Source: Lytechinus pictus (Eukaryota; Echinodermata; Echinoidea; Temnopleuroida; Toxopneustidae). From it: DNA of 64,000 bases. The notes under the pieces were generated by a model that saw only the letters and a program-made list of their open reading frames with translations, made no database searches and had not been told where the DNA came from. Position numbers and translations under genes: made by a program. The first letter of the stretch is position 1. Each line of letters opens with the position of its first letter. The DNA is taken from the NCBI RefSeq assembly GCF_037042905.1, contig NC_087247.1, positions 61,155,920 through 61,219,919 of the forward strand. Direction: 5' to 3'. Below are positions 11,374 through 22,476 of the stretch, piece after piece.

Positions 11374-12485
11374 TAATAATTATAGAGGCCTAGTGCTTAA
11401 ATTCTGATTTTTTAAAAATACTGTATGCATTGATCTTTGAATGTTTTTTTGTTTATATACTTTTGTATTTATTAGTTGGAAATATGAAGAAAAACAAATG
11501 AAACCGAAACTGAAGCCAGACGAGAAAATAAAATAAACCCTATTAATACAAACTTTGCAGGACGTTTACTTCTCAGGATTTAATGAATGACATTTTTTCC
11601 CTCTCTCTTTCATTCTTCTTATAGTTTCATTTTCATATATTCTTTGCTTCGTAATTTTATTCCTAAATAATCCTTTTCATTATGTATCTACTACACGTCA
11701 AACTTTATCCAGCCCTAGACCATTAAAGTCTTTATCTGCAGGCATATGTTAGTTATTTGATTTTTGTATTTATCAATACTACCTTCTATTTGACGTTAAC
11801 ATTGCTGATGGATGAATTATTTAATCATTCAAGTTATTCATGTAATCAAGAAGATAAGAAGGAACAAATATATTGAGATTTTGTCATTGTAAGATATCTG
11901 TTAATCTGTCTGTAGATTGCATCATTTTTTGCATCTAGTCAATATACCTGATGGCAAACATGGCAGTGTAATCATGAACGGGTTTTAATATATTTCTTTA
12001 TTCACGAAATGGAATTAATACATTGGAAAAAAGTATGTTTAGCTTTTGATATTTGAAGACTTCCAATACTGAGCGGGGTAAAAATAAATCTAACACTGGA
12101 CAAAGATATAGTTAATCAATGTAAACCCACACCTCAAATCATCAGATTTGAAAAATTTGATCGCAAACAATTTCAAGGAATATAATAATAATAAATAATG
12201 ATAATAACGTTTTATTTACCCAGGGTAGCACTTCAGTATAGGAAACTGCTTTATCAGCGGACCCTGCATTATAATATGTTATCATTACCCTTATTATGTC
12301 ATGAAGTAGGCCTATGTAAATATCTTTAACCATATTCGCTTTCTTATAACAAACTTCATTGCTTACCAGAAATATGTAGAAGTATACCATGTGTAAACAA
12401 ACAAGCCAAAATAATGTATTTTCATTATTTATTTCCGACAGCATAAAAACTTGAATTAAAATATGGAGATTCAGTTAAACTGTAA
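11374..12485. other. AT-rich DNA with an ACCCAGGGTA-type repeat
   Basis: The segment at about 12180-12280 (TTTACCCAGGGTAGCACTTCAG, then GCGGACCCTGC) recurs at 14620-14730, both after ATA/ATG microsatellites. The rest is unremarkable AT-rich DNA. Confidence 0.4.
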
Positions 12486-12497
12486 AAAACACCGAAC

Positions 12498-13365
12498 ATA
12501 ATGTTCCTAACTAGAGATGGCGCTAGACCGTTTTTTTTCCTTTCATACAATTTCCCGTTTTCGCTTGTTTGTATAATGCAAGAGAGAGATACATATCGGA
12601 ATGTGATTTTGCTATCATTGTAAAATGAAAAGAAAAATCGAATTAAATTAAATACGAATTTTGGGTATTTTGATTTTCAATTAAGTGGTGAAATGATAAA
12701 GAAATATTTAACTTGAAAGAAAGAAAAACCACCTCAAAGAATATTTAACATCTTAAAGAACCAAGAATATCGATTTGGTATGTACACCTGTTCTGAAATA
12801 ATCACTTAAACTGATCTGGACGATGTGTTAAAATATATTTAATTGTTTTGATATTTGAAATTGTGGGGTTTGATTTTGCATTGTAAATCGAATTCATGAA
12901 ACAAAATCACGTTATGATTGATTGAAAATAAACTGGGAAAAACTAACAACTTCTCCCCCTATTTTCTAAATCAAATCATTATCATGATTTCTGTCGATGG
13001 GGATCTTATTTAGTTTATGTGTTCCCTTGAAGAGAAACAAGAATTCTTTTTTAAAGTCCCTGAATATTTTCTTAAATAATTGATTTTGGACCAAGTCCCA
13101 TTTTGATTTGAATGTATGCTAATATATTTTGTAATATGTGAATTCGTTTGATAGGATGAAAACAAAAATCATTGAAATGTTGAGTGAAGATGATTATTGG
13201 GCCTTTTTCTAAAATGATAATTAAAATAATTTCATAAAAATACTTCTCCCGAAGAATCTTTATTCAACATTTTCCGGGAAGTAATGTTACACCGACTTAG
13301 TCAAGCTTTCTTTACAAAACTGACAAAACTGGTCTAGCGCCATCTCTCGTTACAAACATTATATT
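12498..13365. mobile_element. Element with AGAGATGGCGCTAGACC inverted ends
   Basis: The left end ATAATGTTCCTAACTAGAGA continuing TGGCGCTAGACC is matched by GGTCTAGCGCCATCTCTCGT at the right. Related partial sequence occurs at 14270-14580 and 18690-19265. No ORF. Confidence 0.6.
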
Positions 13366-13639
13366 GTTTTAATAAACAGTATCAAAAGTGCTACTTTAGT
13401 CTGATAATTGTTTTCTCAATATGAAAATTGTACTTAATGATGAAAAGCAAGGTGATTTACCTCTTATATACCTTTGTTATATTTTATTGTTTATTTTGCA
13501 TTAAATATTAAAATTAATCACATTACTGGTCTGAAAAGTGATTTATTTGAAAGAGACTTGATTTTTTTTTTAAATCAAGGTTTGTGAAATAAATACGAGT
13601 TTATCGTTGCGCTCTTTTCCAATAGAAAACACTGTGAGA

Positions 13640-14270
13640 TTTTTTTTTTTGGGGGGGGGGGGCGGGGGATGGGGATCCCTGAACATTTTTTTTTCTATTT
13701 TATTTCTTTGTTGACCGAATTGAGTATGGATTAAATATAATTTTAAAGGGGGATCCAGCCTAATTGGTCATAAAATGTTGTGTTGGAAAGGGAAAAAAAA
13801 AAAAAAACAGAATGGTGAAAGTTTGCAAGAAATCGGACAACCAATAACAAAGTTATGGCTGCTTTGAAATTGAGATCCGTAAATGGCAATTAAGTGAGTA
13901 AATTGTGACAAGGGGCAAGGACAAATGAGGTCATGTGCTTAATAATCAGGAAAAGTACCCATTCCCCTGGGGCAGTAATCTACATATAACCCATATTGGT
14001 TTATGTCCTCATTAAGAAAAAATCTATAATTTGAATTAGAACTTTTGAAAAAAATAATTTTTTAGCGATTTAATGTATTGCAGACATGGAAGAGAAGTCC
14101 TTGCCTTACATCACTATGACATCACATTTGTGGCCAATTTTAATTCTCCATAGTGATAACCAATATTTACAACTATTAAAAATGCATATCTTTCTTATTG
14201 TTCATCCGATATTGTCCAAATATCTGCTATCAACTTGTCTGATCTTTCTTTTTTGTCTAAGAATAAGTTA
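13640..14270. repeat. Poly-G tract and dispersed repeat with A-run
   Basis: A G-rich run lies at about 13651-13670. It is followed by a repeat reading TAATTGGTCATAAAATGTTG, a long A-run and AAATCGGACAACCAATAACA. A related repeat style is seen at 19935-20425. Confidence 0.35.
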
Positions 14271-14289
14271 TTTGGGTTGGATTCCCCTA

Positions 14290-14740
14290 TAAGTTTGAAA
14301 ATAATTCTTCTAGATTTTGTAATTCGAAATTCGTGAATTCATTTGAGTATATAAATAGAAGATCTGTTAAATTTTGGGTGAAGTTGGTTATTAATTGTAC
14401 TTTTACTTCAAATTATTGAAATAATATTTTCACGCGACGAATTTCCATTCAAAATTCAACGGGAAGCATTGTCACAACGCCTTAGAGAAAGGAGAAACAC
14501 AATTCTCATTCAAATCTTCAGAAAATTGTATATAGCGCCAACTCTAGTTACAATCATTATATTGTTTCCATAAACAATATCAAAAGAGATTTATCTGTAT
14601 GAATGGTTTTCATAGTAATAATGATAATGATAATAATAATGATAATAAAAATAACAACGTCATATTTTACCCAGGGTATCCACTTCAGTTCCGAAAACTG
14701 TTCTTCCAGCGGACCCTGCTTAACACGATAATGTTTAGGT
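14290..14740. repeat. Partial copy of the GGCGCTA-end family plus ACCCAGGGTA repeat
   Basis: AATTCGAAATTCGTGAATTC, GGGAAGCATTGTCACAACGCC and AGCGCCAACTCTAGTTACAA align with 18690-18865 and with the right end of the 12498-13365 element. Then comes an ATA/ATG microsatellite and TTTACCCAGGGTATCCACTT. Confidence 0.5.
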
Positions 14741-15415
14741 TTTCTCAAGATGAAAGAATGGAGTAAATGATGAAAATAAGGCGATTTAGCTGTCCTATAC
14801 CATCGTTGTAGTTTTTAAATTGTCTTTTAGTAACTTCTGCTTTAATTTACTTTAACTGAAAGTTTAAAATGGTATACCGCTAGCTACATCGTGTGCAAAG
14901 GACAGGTTGAATGTAAAGGGTTGATATTCTGAGATCATTTAATCTACAAATTTTAAAATTACCTTAAAAAAAATGAGCATTTTGCTAGCTTTACGTTGAT
15001 ATCTAACTTGATTTTGTCGTCACGCCTTACAAAAAAAATCAAAATTAAATTAAATAGGTACGAAAATTAGCTATTATTTTTGTTAATAATTATTTTGGCA
15101 ATTTGTCATTTTTCAGTGAGACATTCCCAAGAATACATCTAAAAAATATAATGTAGCTTAAATGAAAATGCATGTTTTATATTATTTTGGCCGACATGAA
15201 ATTACTTTTCCACTTGATGTATGTAAGGATTTATTACATCTAATTGTTTTGAAAATTATTATCAATATTGATTTAATAGATTGATTTGAAAAAAAAAAGA
15301 AAACACAATAAACATAAAAATATTTAAACAGAATTACACTGTTATTCATAAAATAAACTAAAAAATATAACCTGTTTGTTGTTTCCATTCAAGCTTTGTG
15401 CAAAAATTTTGGTTA
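14741..15415. other. AT-rich DNA, nothing firm
   Basis: There is a diverged GCTAGCTACA piece of the same family near 14880. No gene seen. Confidence 0.3.
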
Positions 15416-15418
15416 CAC

Positions 15419-15927
15419 TTCGTAATTCCGAAGGTTCGTAATTCCGAAACACATAAATTGCCTATACCTCGATGTTCGTTAATCCGAAAACGAAAAAGGG
15501 TTCGTTAATCCAAACATTTGTGGCGTTATTCCGAAGGTTCGAAGTCCGAAAACAAAACAGGGTTCGTTATTCCGAAGGTTCGATAATCCGAAAATGAAAT
15601 AAGGTTCGTTGTTCCGAAGGTTCGTTAATACGAAAACGAAATAAGGTTCGTTGTTCCGAAGGTTCGTTAATCCGAAAACGAAATAAGGTTCGTTGTTCCG
15701 AACGTTCGTTAATCCGAAAACGAAATAAGGTTCGTTAATCATTTCGTTTTCGGACTAACGAACCTTCGGAATTACGAACCTCATTTCGTTTTCGGACTAA
15801 CGAACCTTCGGAATTACGAACGTTATTTCGTTTTCGGATTAACGAACCTTCGGAATTACGAACCTTCGGAAATACGAACCTTCGGAATAACCGAACCTTC
15901 GGAATAACGAAGCTTCGGAATTACGAA
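15419..15927. mobile_element. Fold-back element built of TTCGGAATTACGAACC units
   Basis: The left arm repeats GGTTCGTTAATCCGAAAACG and TTCGTTGTTCCGAAGG many times. From about 15740 the complementary units CTTCGGAATTACGAACCT and CGTTTTCGGATTAACGAACC follow, so the arms can pair. One arm reads as repeated NNEPYFVFGLTNLR, which is a repeat artefact. One-armed relatives occur at 18241-18556. Confidence 0.75.
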
Positions 15928-16122
15928 TGTATGCAAGATAGCTTATCTTGTTTATAACAATAAAAACTACCATATACTTAAAACTTCAATCTTTAGTTAG
16001 GACTACCCCCTGAAAAACCAACAAAAAAAGTCAAATTATAGCGGCCAATCGAGAAAAATGTTGATGAAAATATTTTTTGGCCCCCCCCTATTGGCGAAAG
16101 CTGGATCAGCCCCTGTTATATG

Positions 16123-17678
16123 CAGGGCCGTAGCCGGGGGGGGGGGGGGGTTCCTTGAGGAAAAAGTGAAGGAGAGGAGGAAGGTACAGAAAATAATAAA
16201 AAAGGTATATCCCATTTTCTAGTCAATTTAAACAGATTATTATGCTCACGATTCGATTTTTGTAGCTTTCAGCGAGATACGCGATTACGCATCCTGTTCA
16301 TGATTACAAAAACAATCTTTGAAATATCCACTTTTCATGTCAGTCGGCCACTTTGCCTATATATTATATCAAATATTTAAAACTATTTGCATTCGCACTA
16401 ATTGGTTAGTTAGATACTCACCCTATATTCATGATTACAAAAGGAGTTTAAGTTGCTAGAGCTAAATCGCCCATGCACCAAAATTCTGCTCGCTTCACTC
16501 AGGGGTGGCGGAACCAGGGGCAGGGGGGGGTACTTGCCCCAAAAAATCCCGTAGGAAAAAAGTGCCCTTTTTCAAAATGGAAAATACCCTTTTTTCAGAA
16601 TAAAATGTACCTTTTTTCAAAATGGAATACCCTTTATGAAGTAAAACATAATCATTTTAGGTCAGAAAATCACAAAATTTTGGGCTCGCGCTTATTAGCA
16701 CTCGCATCAATTATTTTTTTTAGAAGAATGCTTAGAATGTCCAGTTTTCAGGTTGGAAAATCGGAAAATTTTGGCTCACGTACATCAAGTATTGTTTAGT
16801 AAGGAACTCATTCTATTCCTGGTTACCAAAAAATGCATAAAATGTCAAGTTTTCAGGATGGAATATCACAAATTCTAAGCTTGCGCTTCGTGCTCGCATT
16901 ATTTGACTCGTTCTCTATTAAAAGTGTGCCCAAAAGCACGGTTTTCACATTGAAATATAAAAAAAAAATCAGAGCTCGCTTCGCGCTCGCATCATTTCTT
17001 AGCAAGAAATTCATATTTTTCATGATTAAAAAGTGAATAGAATGACCCATTTTTTAGTTCTCGCTTCGTATTTGCAACAACTGTTTATTGTTCTTTATTA
17101 AAAACGTCCATAAACTGTCAATTATTTTCAGATCGAAAAAAAAAAAAAATAAGTTCGTGCTTTGTGCTCGCATCAATTGTTCTTTTAGATACTCATCTTG
17201 ATCATAGGTACCAAAAATGCTTAAGATATCAAGCTTTCAGATCAGAATATAAAGAAATATCAGCTCGCGCTTGCTTTATCTGTTTGATGAGATACGCCTC
17301 TTTATCCCTCTCATGAGTCACTATAAACAATCTGAAACTCTTTTCCTGTCTTCAGGTCAGTACATTACAAATTTTAGCTTCTGCCTTCTGCTCGCAGTAA
17401 TTGCTTACTTAGATACGCATATACAAAAATTACTATGAGAGTTAAAATTATTGTTCAGGTGTGAATGCATACAATATCCAAAAATTTGACCTTGCCCTGG
17501 CATTATTCATTTAAGCGGCCGATCGGGGAAAATGTAAAGGAAATCCCCCCCCCCCCCCGCATTGGGGAAAGCTGGATCAGCCCCGGGAGTTAAGGGAACT
17601 GATCATGAACTACAAAGGGTTCACTCTTTTTTTTTTTTATTAGGAACCCCCTCATAGAAAATCATGGCTTCGGCCCTG
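16123..17678. mobile_element. 1.56-kb element, CAGGGCCGNAGCC ends, 5-bp TSD, internal GCTCGCGCTTCGCG repeats
   Basis: Ends read CAGGGCCGTAGCC and GGCTTCGGCCCTG (12 of 13 pair). ATATG flanks both sides (16118-16122 and 17679-17683). The interior has about eight diverged GCTCGCGCTTCGCGCTCGCATCA-type blocks at intervals near 100 bp (about 16489 to 17390). Poly-G occurs at the left and poly-C followed by AAAGCTGGATCAGCCCC at the right. Partial relatives lie at 25.33-25.93, 42.43-42.75 and 48.24-48.83 kb. No transposase. Confidence 0.65.
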
Positions 17679-17683
17679 ATATG

Positions 17684-18240
17684 CACGAACACACAGCACC
17701 AATATATGAGCATCCCTCACGCAACCTACACACACATAGGCCTACTGTTCGGTGGATACGAATTGAAATGCATTCCATTTTTAAATTTTACATGGATTAT
17801 GATTTAAAAAAAAAGAACATTAAATGTTAAGCTGTTATCATTTTTATCGTCATTAACATTGTCAACACTAGGCGTAACGATCAATAAAATTTTATCAACA
17901 TTTATATTCTTTATTACCATTTTTATTTTGATCATCGTTTGGATTATTATGATCATCATTAGTATTATTACCAGCAGAAGATGTTAGCTGTTATTAAAAA
18001 TAACATCCCCTCCAATACAAATCCTATTATCTGGAGGTTATACTCACACTTAATCCCCTGCATCCTTAAACCATTTGCTTAGGCAGCAATTGCTCAGATA
18101 AAATCGAAATTAAGCCTATGCTTGATCCGGGCGCCTATTCTATGCTTTGGCCACAACACACACACATGTATCATCGTTCGTTATTACTATTATTGCATAA
18201 TATCGTGTTATCTTGTAATGACAACACCGTTTTTGTTACC
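17684..18240. other. Intergenic, ATT/ATC simple sequence
   Basis: Interrupted ATTATT/ATCATT runs lie at about 17840-17980. No gene or element ends recognised. Confidence 0.3.
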
Positions 18241-18556
18241 AAAATGAATTAATTTCATTTTCGGAAATACGAACCTTATTTAATTTTCGGATTAACGAAC
18301 CTTATTTCGTTTCCGGACTAACAAACCTCATTTCGTTTTCGGATTGACGAACCTTCGAAATTACGAACCTCATTTCGTTTTCGGACTGACGAACCTTAGG
18401 AATTATGATTCTCATTTCGTTTTCGGACTAACGAACCTTCGGAATTACGAAACCTTATTTCGTTTTTGGATTATAACGAACCTTCGGAAATACGAACCTT
18501 CGGAATAACGAACCTACGGAATACCCGAACCTTCGGAATAACGAAGCTTCGGATGT
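18241..18556. repeat. One-armed relative of the TTCGGAATTACGAACC fold-back
   Basis: The array of ATTTCGTTTTCGGACTAACG and CTTCGGAATTACGAAAC ends with AACGAAGCTTCGG, like the right end of the 15419-15927 element. Confidence 0.7.
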
Positions 18557-18649
18557 ATGCGAATTTTTGTTTTGTTTTGTCGTTGCGTCTCTATTGAATA
18601 TAATATACTAACCATTTACTTTTGGAAATCCATCAACACTTTTTATCAA

Positions 18650-19265
18650 GATCGTTCTGGATCAAAACTATTTTGATTATCAAGATATGCTTCTAGATTT
18701 TATAATTCGAAATTCATGAATTTATTTGATTGTATAACAGGAAATCTTTGAAATTTTGGGTGAAGGTAGTTATAAATTGTACATTTCCTTCAAATTATTA
18801 AACTAATATAATCACGTCATCTCCGTTTAAAATTTATCGGGAAGTATTGTCACAACGCCATGGAGAAAGAAAACAAGTGGAACGCCTCTGGCAGTCTCGC
18901 CTGCATTAAGCGAATCAATATAGCAGCAGTGCTGACTTTGAAAACAGCTATTGAATAATAATTCACAAAAGAAAACACTCATATGATAATAAAATACTAT
19001 GTTCATTGACCCAACATGATCATGTGACCTATTAGACGTATGCAAAACAATCATTCATACTTGAACACCCTTATATCTATATATTTATGAAAATAGTTTT
19101 CTCAAGATGAAATAATGAAATGTATGATGACAATAAGGCGATTTAGCTGTCCTATACATTTGTTGTATTTTTAAAATTGTCTTTTAGTCATTTCTGCTTT
19201 TATTTACTTTAACTGAAAGTATAAAATGGTATAGCGCCAGCTACAATCCAAAACATTATAGCAAT
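18650..19265. repeat. Partial GGCGCTA-end family copy carrying the head of repeat family A
   Basis: 18690-18860 aligns with 14310-14490. The segment from about 18868 (GTGGAACGCCTCTGGCAGTC, then AGCAGTGCTGACTTTGAAAA) matches 22845-22920, the apparent head of repeat family A. So one repeat is nested in the other. Confidence 0.55.
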
Positions 19266-19404
19266 TTAAACAGCTATAATGATATAAACATCTTATTTTT
19301 GTTTTTAGTCTTTTAGTGGTTTTCATGGGTTTTGAGACTTGAGCAAGTACAGTCATAGAGCATGTACACAGAGATAACAAATTTCGGAGACTGATGAAAG
19401 AATC

Positions 19405-19566
19405 AGGGGAGCGTTTCATCAATATTTTCATCCGACAAGTTGTCAGATCTGACATCTTTCCATGATTTTGATTGGCAGAGAGGCACTGTTCCTATGGTAA
19501 CTGTCGGATAAAATGGGACTTGTCGGATAAAACGTCCGACAAGTCCTTTCATGAAACGCCCTCCAG
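19405..19566 (+). mobile_element. GCGTTTCAT MITE, copy 1
   Basis: CAGGGGAGCGTTTCATCAAT at the left and CATGAAACGCCCTCCAG at the right. The interior reads CCGACAAGTTGTCAGATCTG and GTCGGATAAAATGGGACTTG. Five copies occur in the window. Confidence 0.75.
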
Positions 19567-19934
19567 ACCTTGTCAATTTTTCGCTTTTTCTTTTGTCATT
19601 AAAGGATCTCCATCCTATGAAGGCCCAATTTCATTTTATTTTTTACAAATGAATTATCGGAGTAATATTGGGTTAGACAGTACAAGCCTCCCCTTTTTAT
19701 ACTCTTCCTCCTTTTATCTTCCCTTCTCCCTCTCCCCATTTTTTGGTCACTACTTGAAAAGTCTTAGGGGGTGCTTGCCCCCTACCACCCCCCCCCCCCG
19801 TAGAACCGTCCCTAAATTGCAAATATTTATGCTTATATTGAACAAATTTACATTTATATTGATTGTCTTCATCACTGGTCCGATAACCTTATATCAAAAG
19901 TCACTTGAATTACATTATTTATAATAAATGATTA

Positions 19935-20425
19935 AAGGACGAGTCCACCCCAACAAAAAGTTAAATTGAGTAAAAATAGAAAAAAATTCAATCAGCATAG
20001 GCCCTAATGCTGAAAATTTCATCAAAATCGGATGTAAAATAATACAGTTATGACATTTAAATTTCGCTTAATTTCACAAAACAGTTATGTGCACATCTTG
20101 GTCGGTATGCAAATGAGGGGACTAATGACATCACTCGCTCCATATTTTTTTTGTATTAAATTTTCTCTTCATTGTCAAGTGAAATAAAGTTTCATTCTTC
20201 CCTGAATATGTGGAACTACCACTGTTTTAACATTTTTTTTTGTTCAGTCAAGTTGGTCACTTTTGTCAAATCTGTAAAAATTGAAATATTTTATAAAATT
20301 CAAACAATAAAAATAAACAAAAGAAATAGTGAGTGAAGGATATCATCGACTCTCTCATTTACATATCACTGAGTTGTGCATATAATTGTTTTTTTTAGCG
20401 AAACTTTAAAATGTCAAAAAGTTCA
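19935..20425 (+). repeat. Dispersed repeat reading AAAGGACGAGTCCACCCC
   Basis: Starts AAAGGACGAGTCCACCCCAA and continues with GAAAATTTCATCAAAATCGG and AATGACATCACTCGCTCC. I recall similar repeats as common in marine invertebrate genomes. No ORF, class unknown. Confidence 0.5.
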
Positions 20426-21018
20426 TTGACCCTAAATGACCTTTGATCTTGGTCATGTAACGTGAAACTCAAGCAGGATGTTTAGTAATACTTGATTAAC
20501 CTTATGTTCAAGTTTCATGAACTAGGTCCATATATTTTCTAAGTTATGATGACATTTCAAAAACTTAACCTTAGGTTAAGATTTTGATGTTGATTCCCCC
20601 AACATGGTCTAAGTTCATTGACCCTAAATGACCTTTGACCTTGGTCATGTGACCTGAAACTCAGGCAGAATGTTCAGTAATACTTGATTAACCTTATGGC
20701 AAAGTTTCATGAACTATATGTCCATATACTTTCTAAGTTATGCTGTCATTTCAAAAACTTAACCTTCGGTAAAGATTTGGTGTTGACGTAGCCTCTTGTC
20801 GAGGCCCTGGGGGCTGCTTCCCGAGCGAAGCGAGGGATTTCCTAATTCGCGAAGCGAATTTGGCCTGGCGCGGCGCTCTGCTTCGCCCTCTCCCTTGCTT
20901 CGCTATGTTCGCTCGGAAAGCAGCCGACAGGGGCTAGACAAGAGGCTAGTGTTGACGCCGCCGCCACCGTCGGAAAAGCGGCGCCTATAGTCTCACTCTG
21001 CTATGCAGGTGAGACAAA
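20400..21018 (+). mobile_element. Repeat family A, copy 2, split by a MITE
   Basis: Two units reading TTCATTGACCCTAAATGACC, about 185 bp apart, lead into AAGATTTGGTGTTGACG, the 160-bp MITE, then GCCGCCGCCACCGTCGG and the tail TATAGTCTCACTCTGCTATG with a pairing GTGAGAC and A-run. The tail hairpin (GTCTCAC/GTGAGAC) matches the end of the copy at 460-1170. Confidence 0.65.
20789..20948. mobile_element. Same 9-bp-TSD element family, copy 2 (160-bp MITE)
   Basis: Ends read TAGCCTCTTGTC and GACAAGAGGCTA, as in the 2506-3292 copy. GTGTTGACG flanks it exactly at 20780-20788 and 20949-20957. The interior is a GC-rich stem with CCGAGCGAAGCGAGGG. It is inserted into repeat family A, whose sequence resumes after the duplication. 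Confidence 0.85.
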
Positions 21019-22135
21019 AACAGATGACACAATGTTTTAACAAACCAAACGTATTTATGCAGTGATATGTAACGTAGAATTACAAGTTAAATGTAAAACA
21101 AAGTAAAGAATAATAATCCGGCTGTGTAAAAAATACAAACGAACTGTCGTGTTTTTACGTTAATTGCAGTGCATCGATCCTATAAATAGTGTTCGTATTT
21201 TTAAATTAACGGCGATTTTCATTTTAATGAATGTTAAAATGGTGTGTGTGTGTGTGTTTTTTCTCAGTTATCCAGTAGTTATGCATTTTTACAGCCCATC
21301 GTAATTTAACAGTTCATACTGTTTGTGAGTCCCAGCTGCCAGTAATAAATACAGTTTTTTTTACAGCTTTATTTTTAACAGTGTGTGTTCTTTTCAACAG
21401 GAAAAGATACATGGAATGTGAAAACTTTGAAATTCAGCGTTTGTATAACATTTGTCATCCGACAAGTTGTCAGATCTGACAACTTTCCCTTTTTTATTGG
21501 CTAGTAGAAGCAATGTTACTATGGTCACTGTCGGCTAAATACGTCCGAAAAGCCCGCCGACAAAGCCTTTCATTAAACGCTCCCCAGGGGTGACCTGCAT
21601 GGGACCATTCATGGTTGTGCTATCATGCCACTGTATTTTTCCTACATTTTTACATCCTCACTATAATCATTCACAATAATAAACAGACTTGCTGATACAA
21701 ATGAAGGTAAGTAAAGAGATCGACATGAATTTACTAATGTGACTGTTTTTATTTCAGCGCATTGGTTCAAATTAAATTCAAACTGCTAATTTTGCAAACA
21801 TTATTCTTTATACAATGACACAGGTACATTTTCACTTCGGTATAATTCTTTCAAGATAAATATAATATTGTGTATATAAATATTCATTCAAATATCATCT
21901 AAATAAAAATAATCTGTGCTATATTCTTGAAAACTTTCATCATGATATAATATGCCTGTAAGACCTTCATACTTTATAATATAACAGACCTCATAAATCA
22001 AATTATATCTTCATTCTGGTCCATTCCTTGGTCTTGTGAGATCGATTTTTATTTTCTGTCGTGAATGTCATTCTAATTGTTTTCTTTGAAAAGTTTTAAA
22101 TCCCTATATCTCGAATGTTCAACAATATTTCCTAA
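21019..22135. other. AT-rich downstream flank of creatine kinase, TG microsatellite
   Basis: A TG run at about 21243-21258 and the diverged MITE copy 2 are the only marks. The rest could include creatine kinase 3' UTR up to about 22.0 kb. Confidence 0.35.
21435..21587 (+). mobile_element. GCGTTTCAT MITE, copy 2 (diverged)
   Basis: Shares CATCCGACAAGTTGTCAGAT and ends CATTAAACGCTCCCCAG. The left end is degraded. Confidence 0.65.
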
Positions 22136-22141
22136 TTTATT
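22136..22141 (-). terminator. Candidate polyadenylation signal for creatine kinase
   Basis: The minus strand reads AATAAA about 235 bases past the creatine kinase stop. Another lies at 22053-22048. Choice between them needs transcript data. Confidence 0.35.
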
Positions 22142-22374
22142 TTCTTCAATTTGAGTATACTAATCCATCATAAACAAACAATTCTAAGTGTATATTTCAC
22201 AGGGTAGTCAATATTATAGTCACACGAGGTATCAATAATTACTATTTAAAAAGCGGTTTATCTTTTACATCTACATTATTCTTGTTTTGTCAGAATTTTG
22301 TAAAGTATTGTTAATCAATGTTCCTGATTCTGGCTTTAATACGATGTATATTGATCGGATGAACTAGGTGATGT

Positions 22375-22476
22375 TTATTTAGGCATCAAATGCTCGATGG
22401 AGCGGTTTTTCTCCAAGAGTTTTTCCATCTTGATAAGAAGATCGACACCATCTATTACGCGCTGAACTAACTGGAC
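22375..22476 (-). CDS. CKMT1: Creatine kinase coding exon 7 and stop
   Basis: Encodes the last 33 residues, [10 protein letters not shown] to EHLMPK, then TAA at 22377-22375. The acceptor is tttcag. The tail is shorter than in vertebrate mitochondrial isoforms and lacks their final basic residues. Confidence 0.93.
   Translation of the reverse strand, partial: VQLVQRVIDGVDLLIKMEKLLEKNRSIEHLMPK

Noticed and set aside
15479-15742. NNEPYFVFGLTNLR repeat protein
   Set aside because: It is a translation of the TTCGTTAATCCGAAAACG repeat.
19472-19924. 150-codon plus-strand frame
   Set aside because: It starts inside a MITE and runs through a poly-C tract, with no domain; chance ORF.
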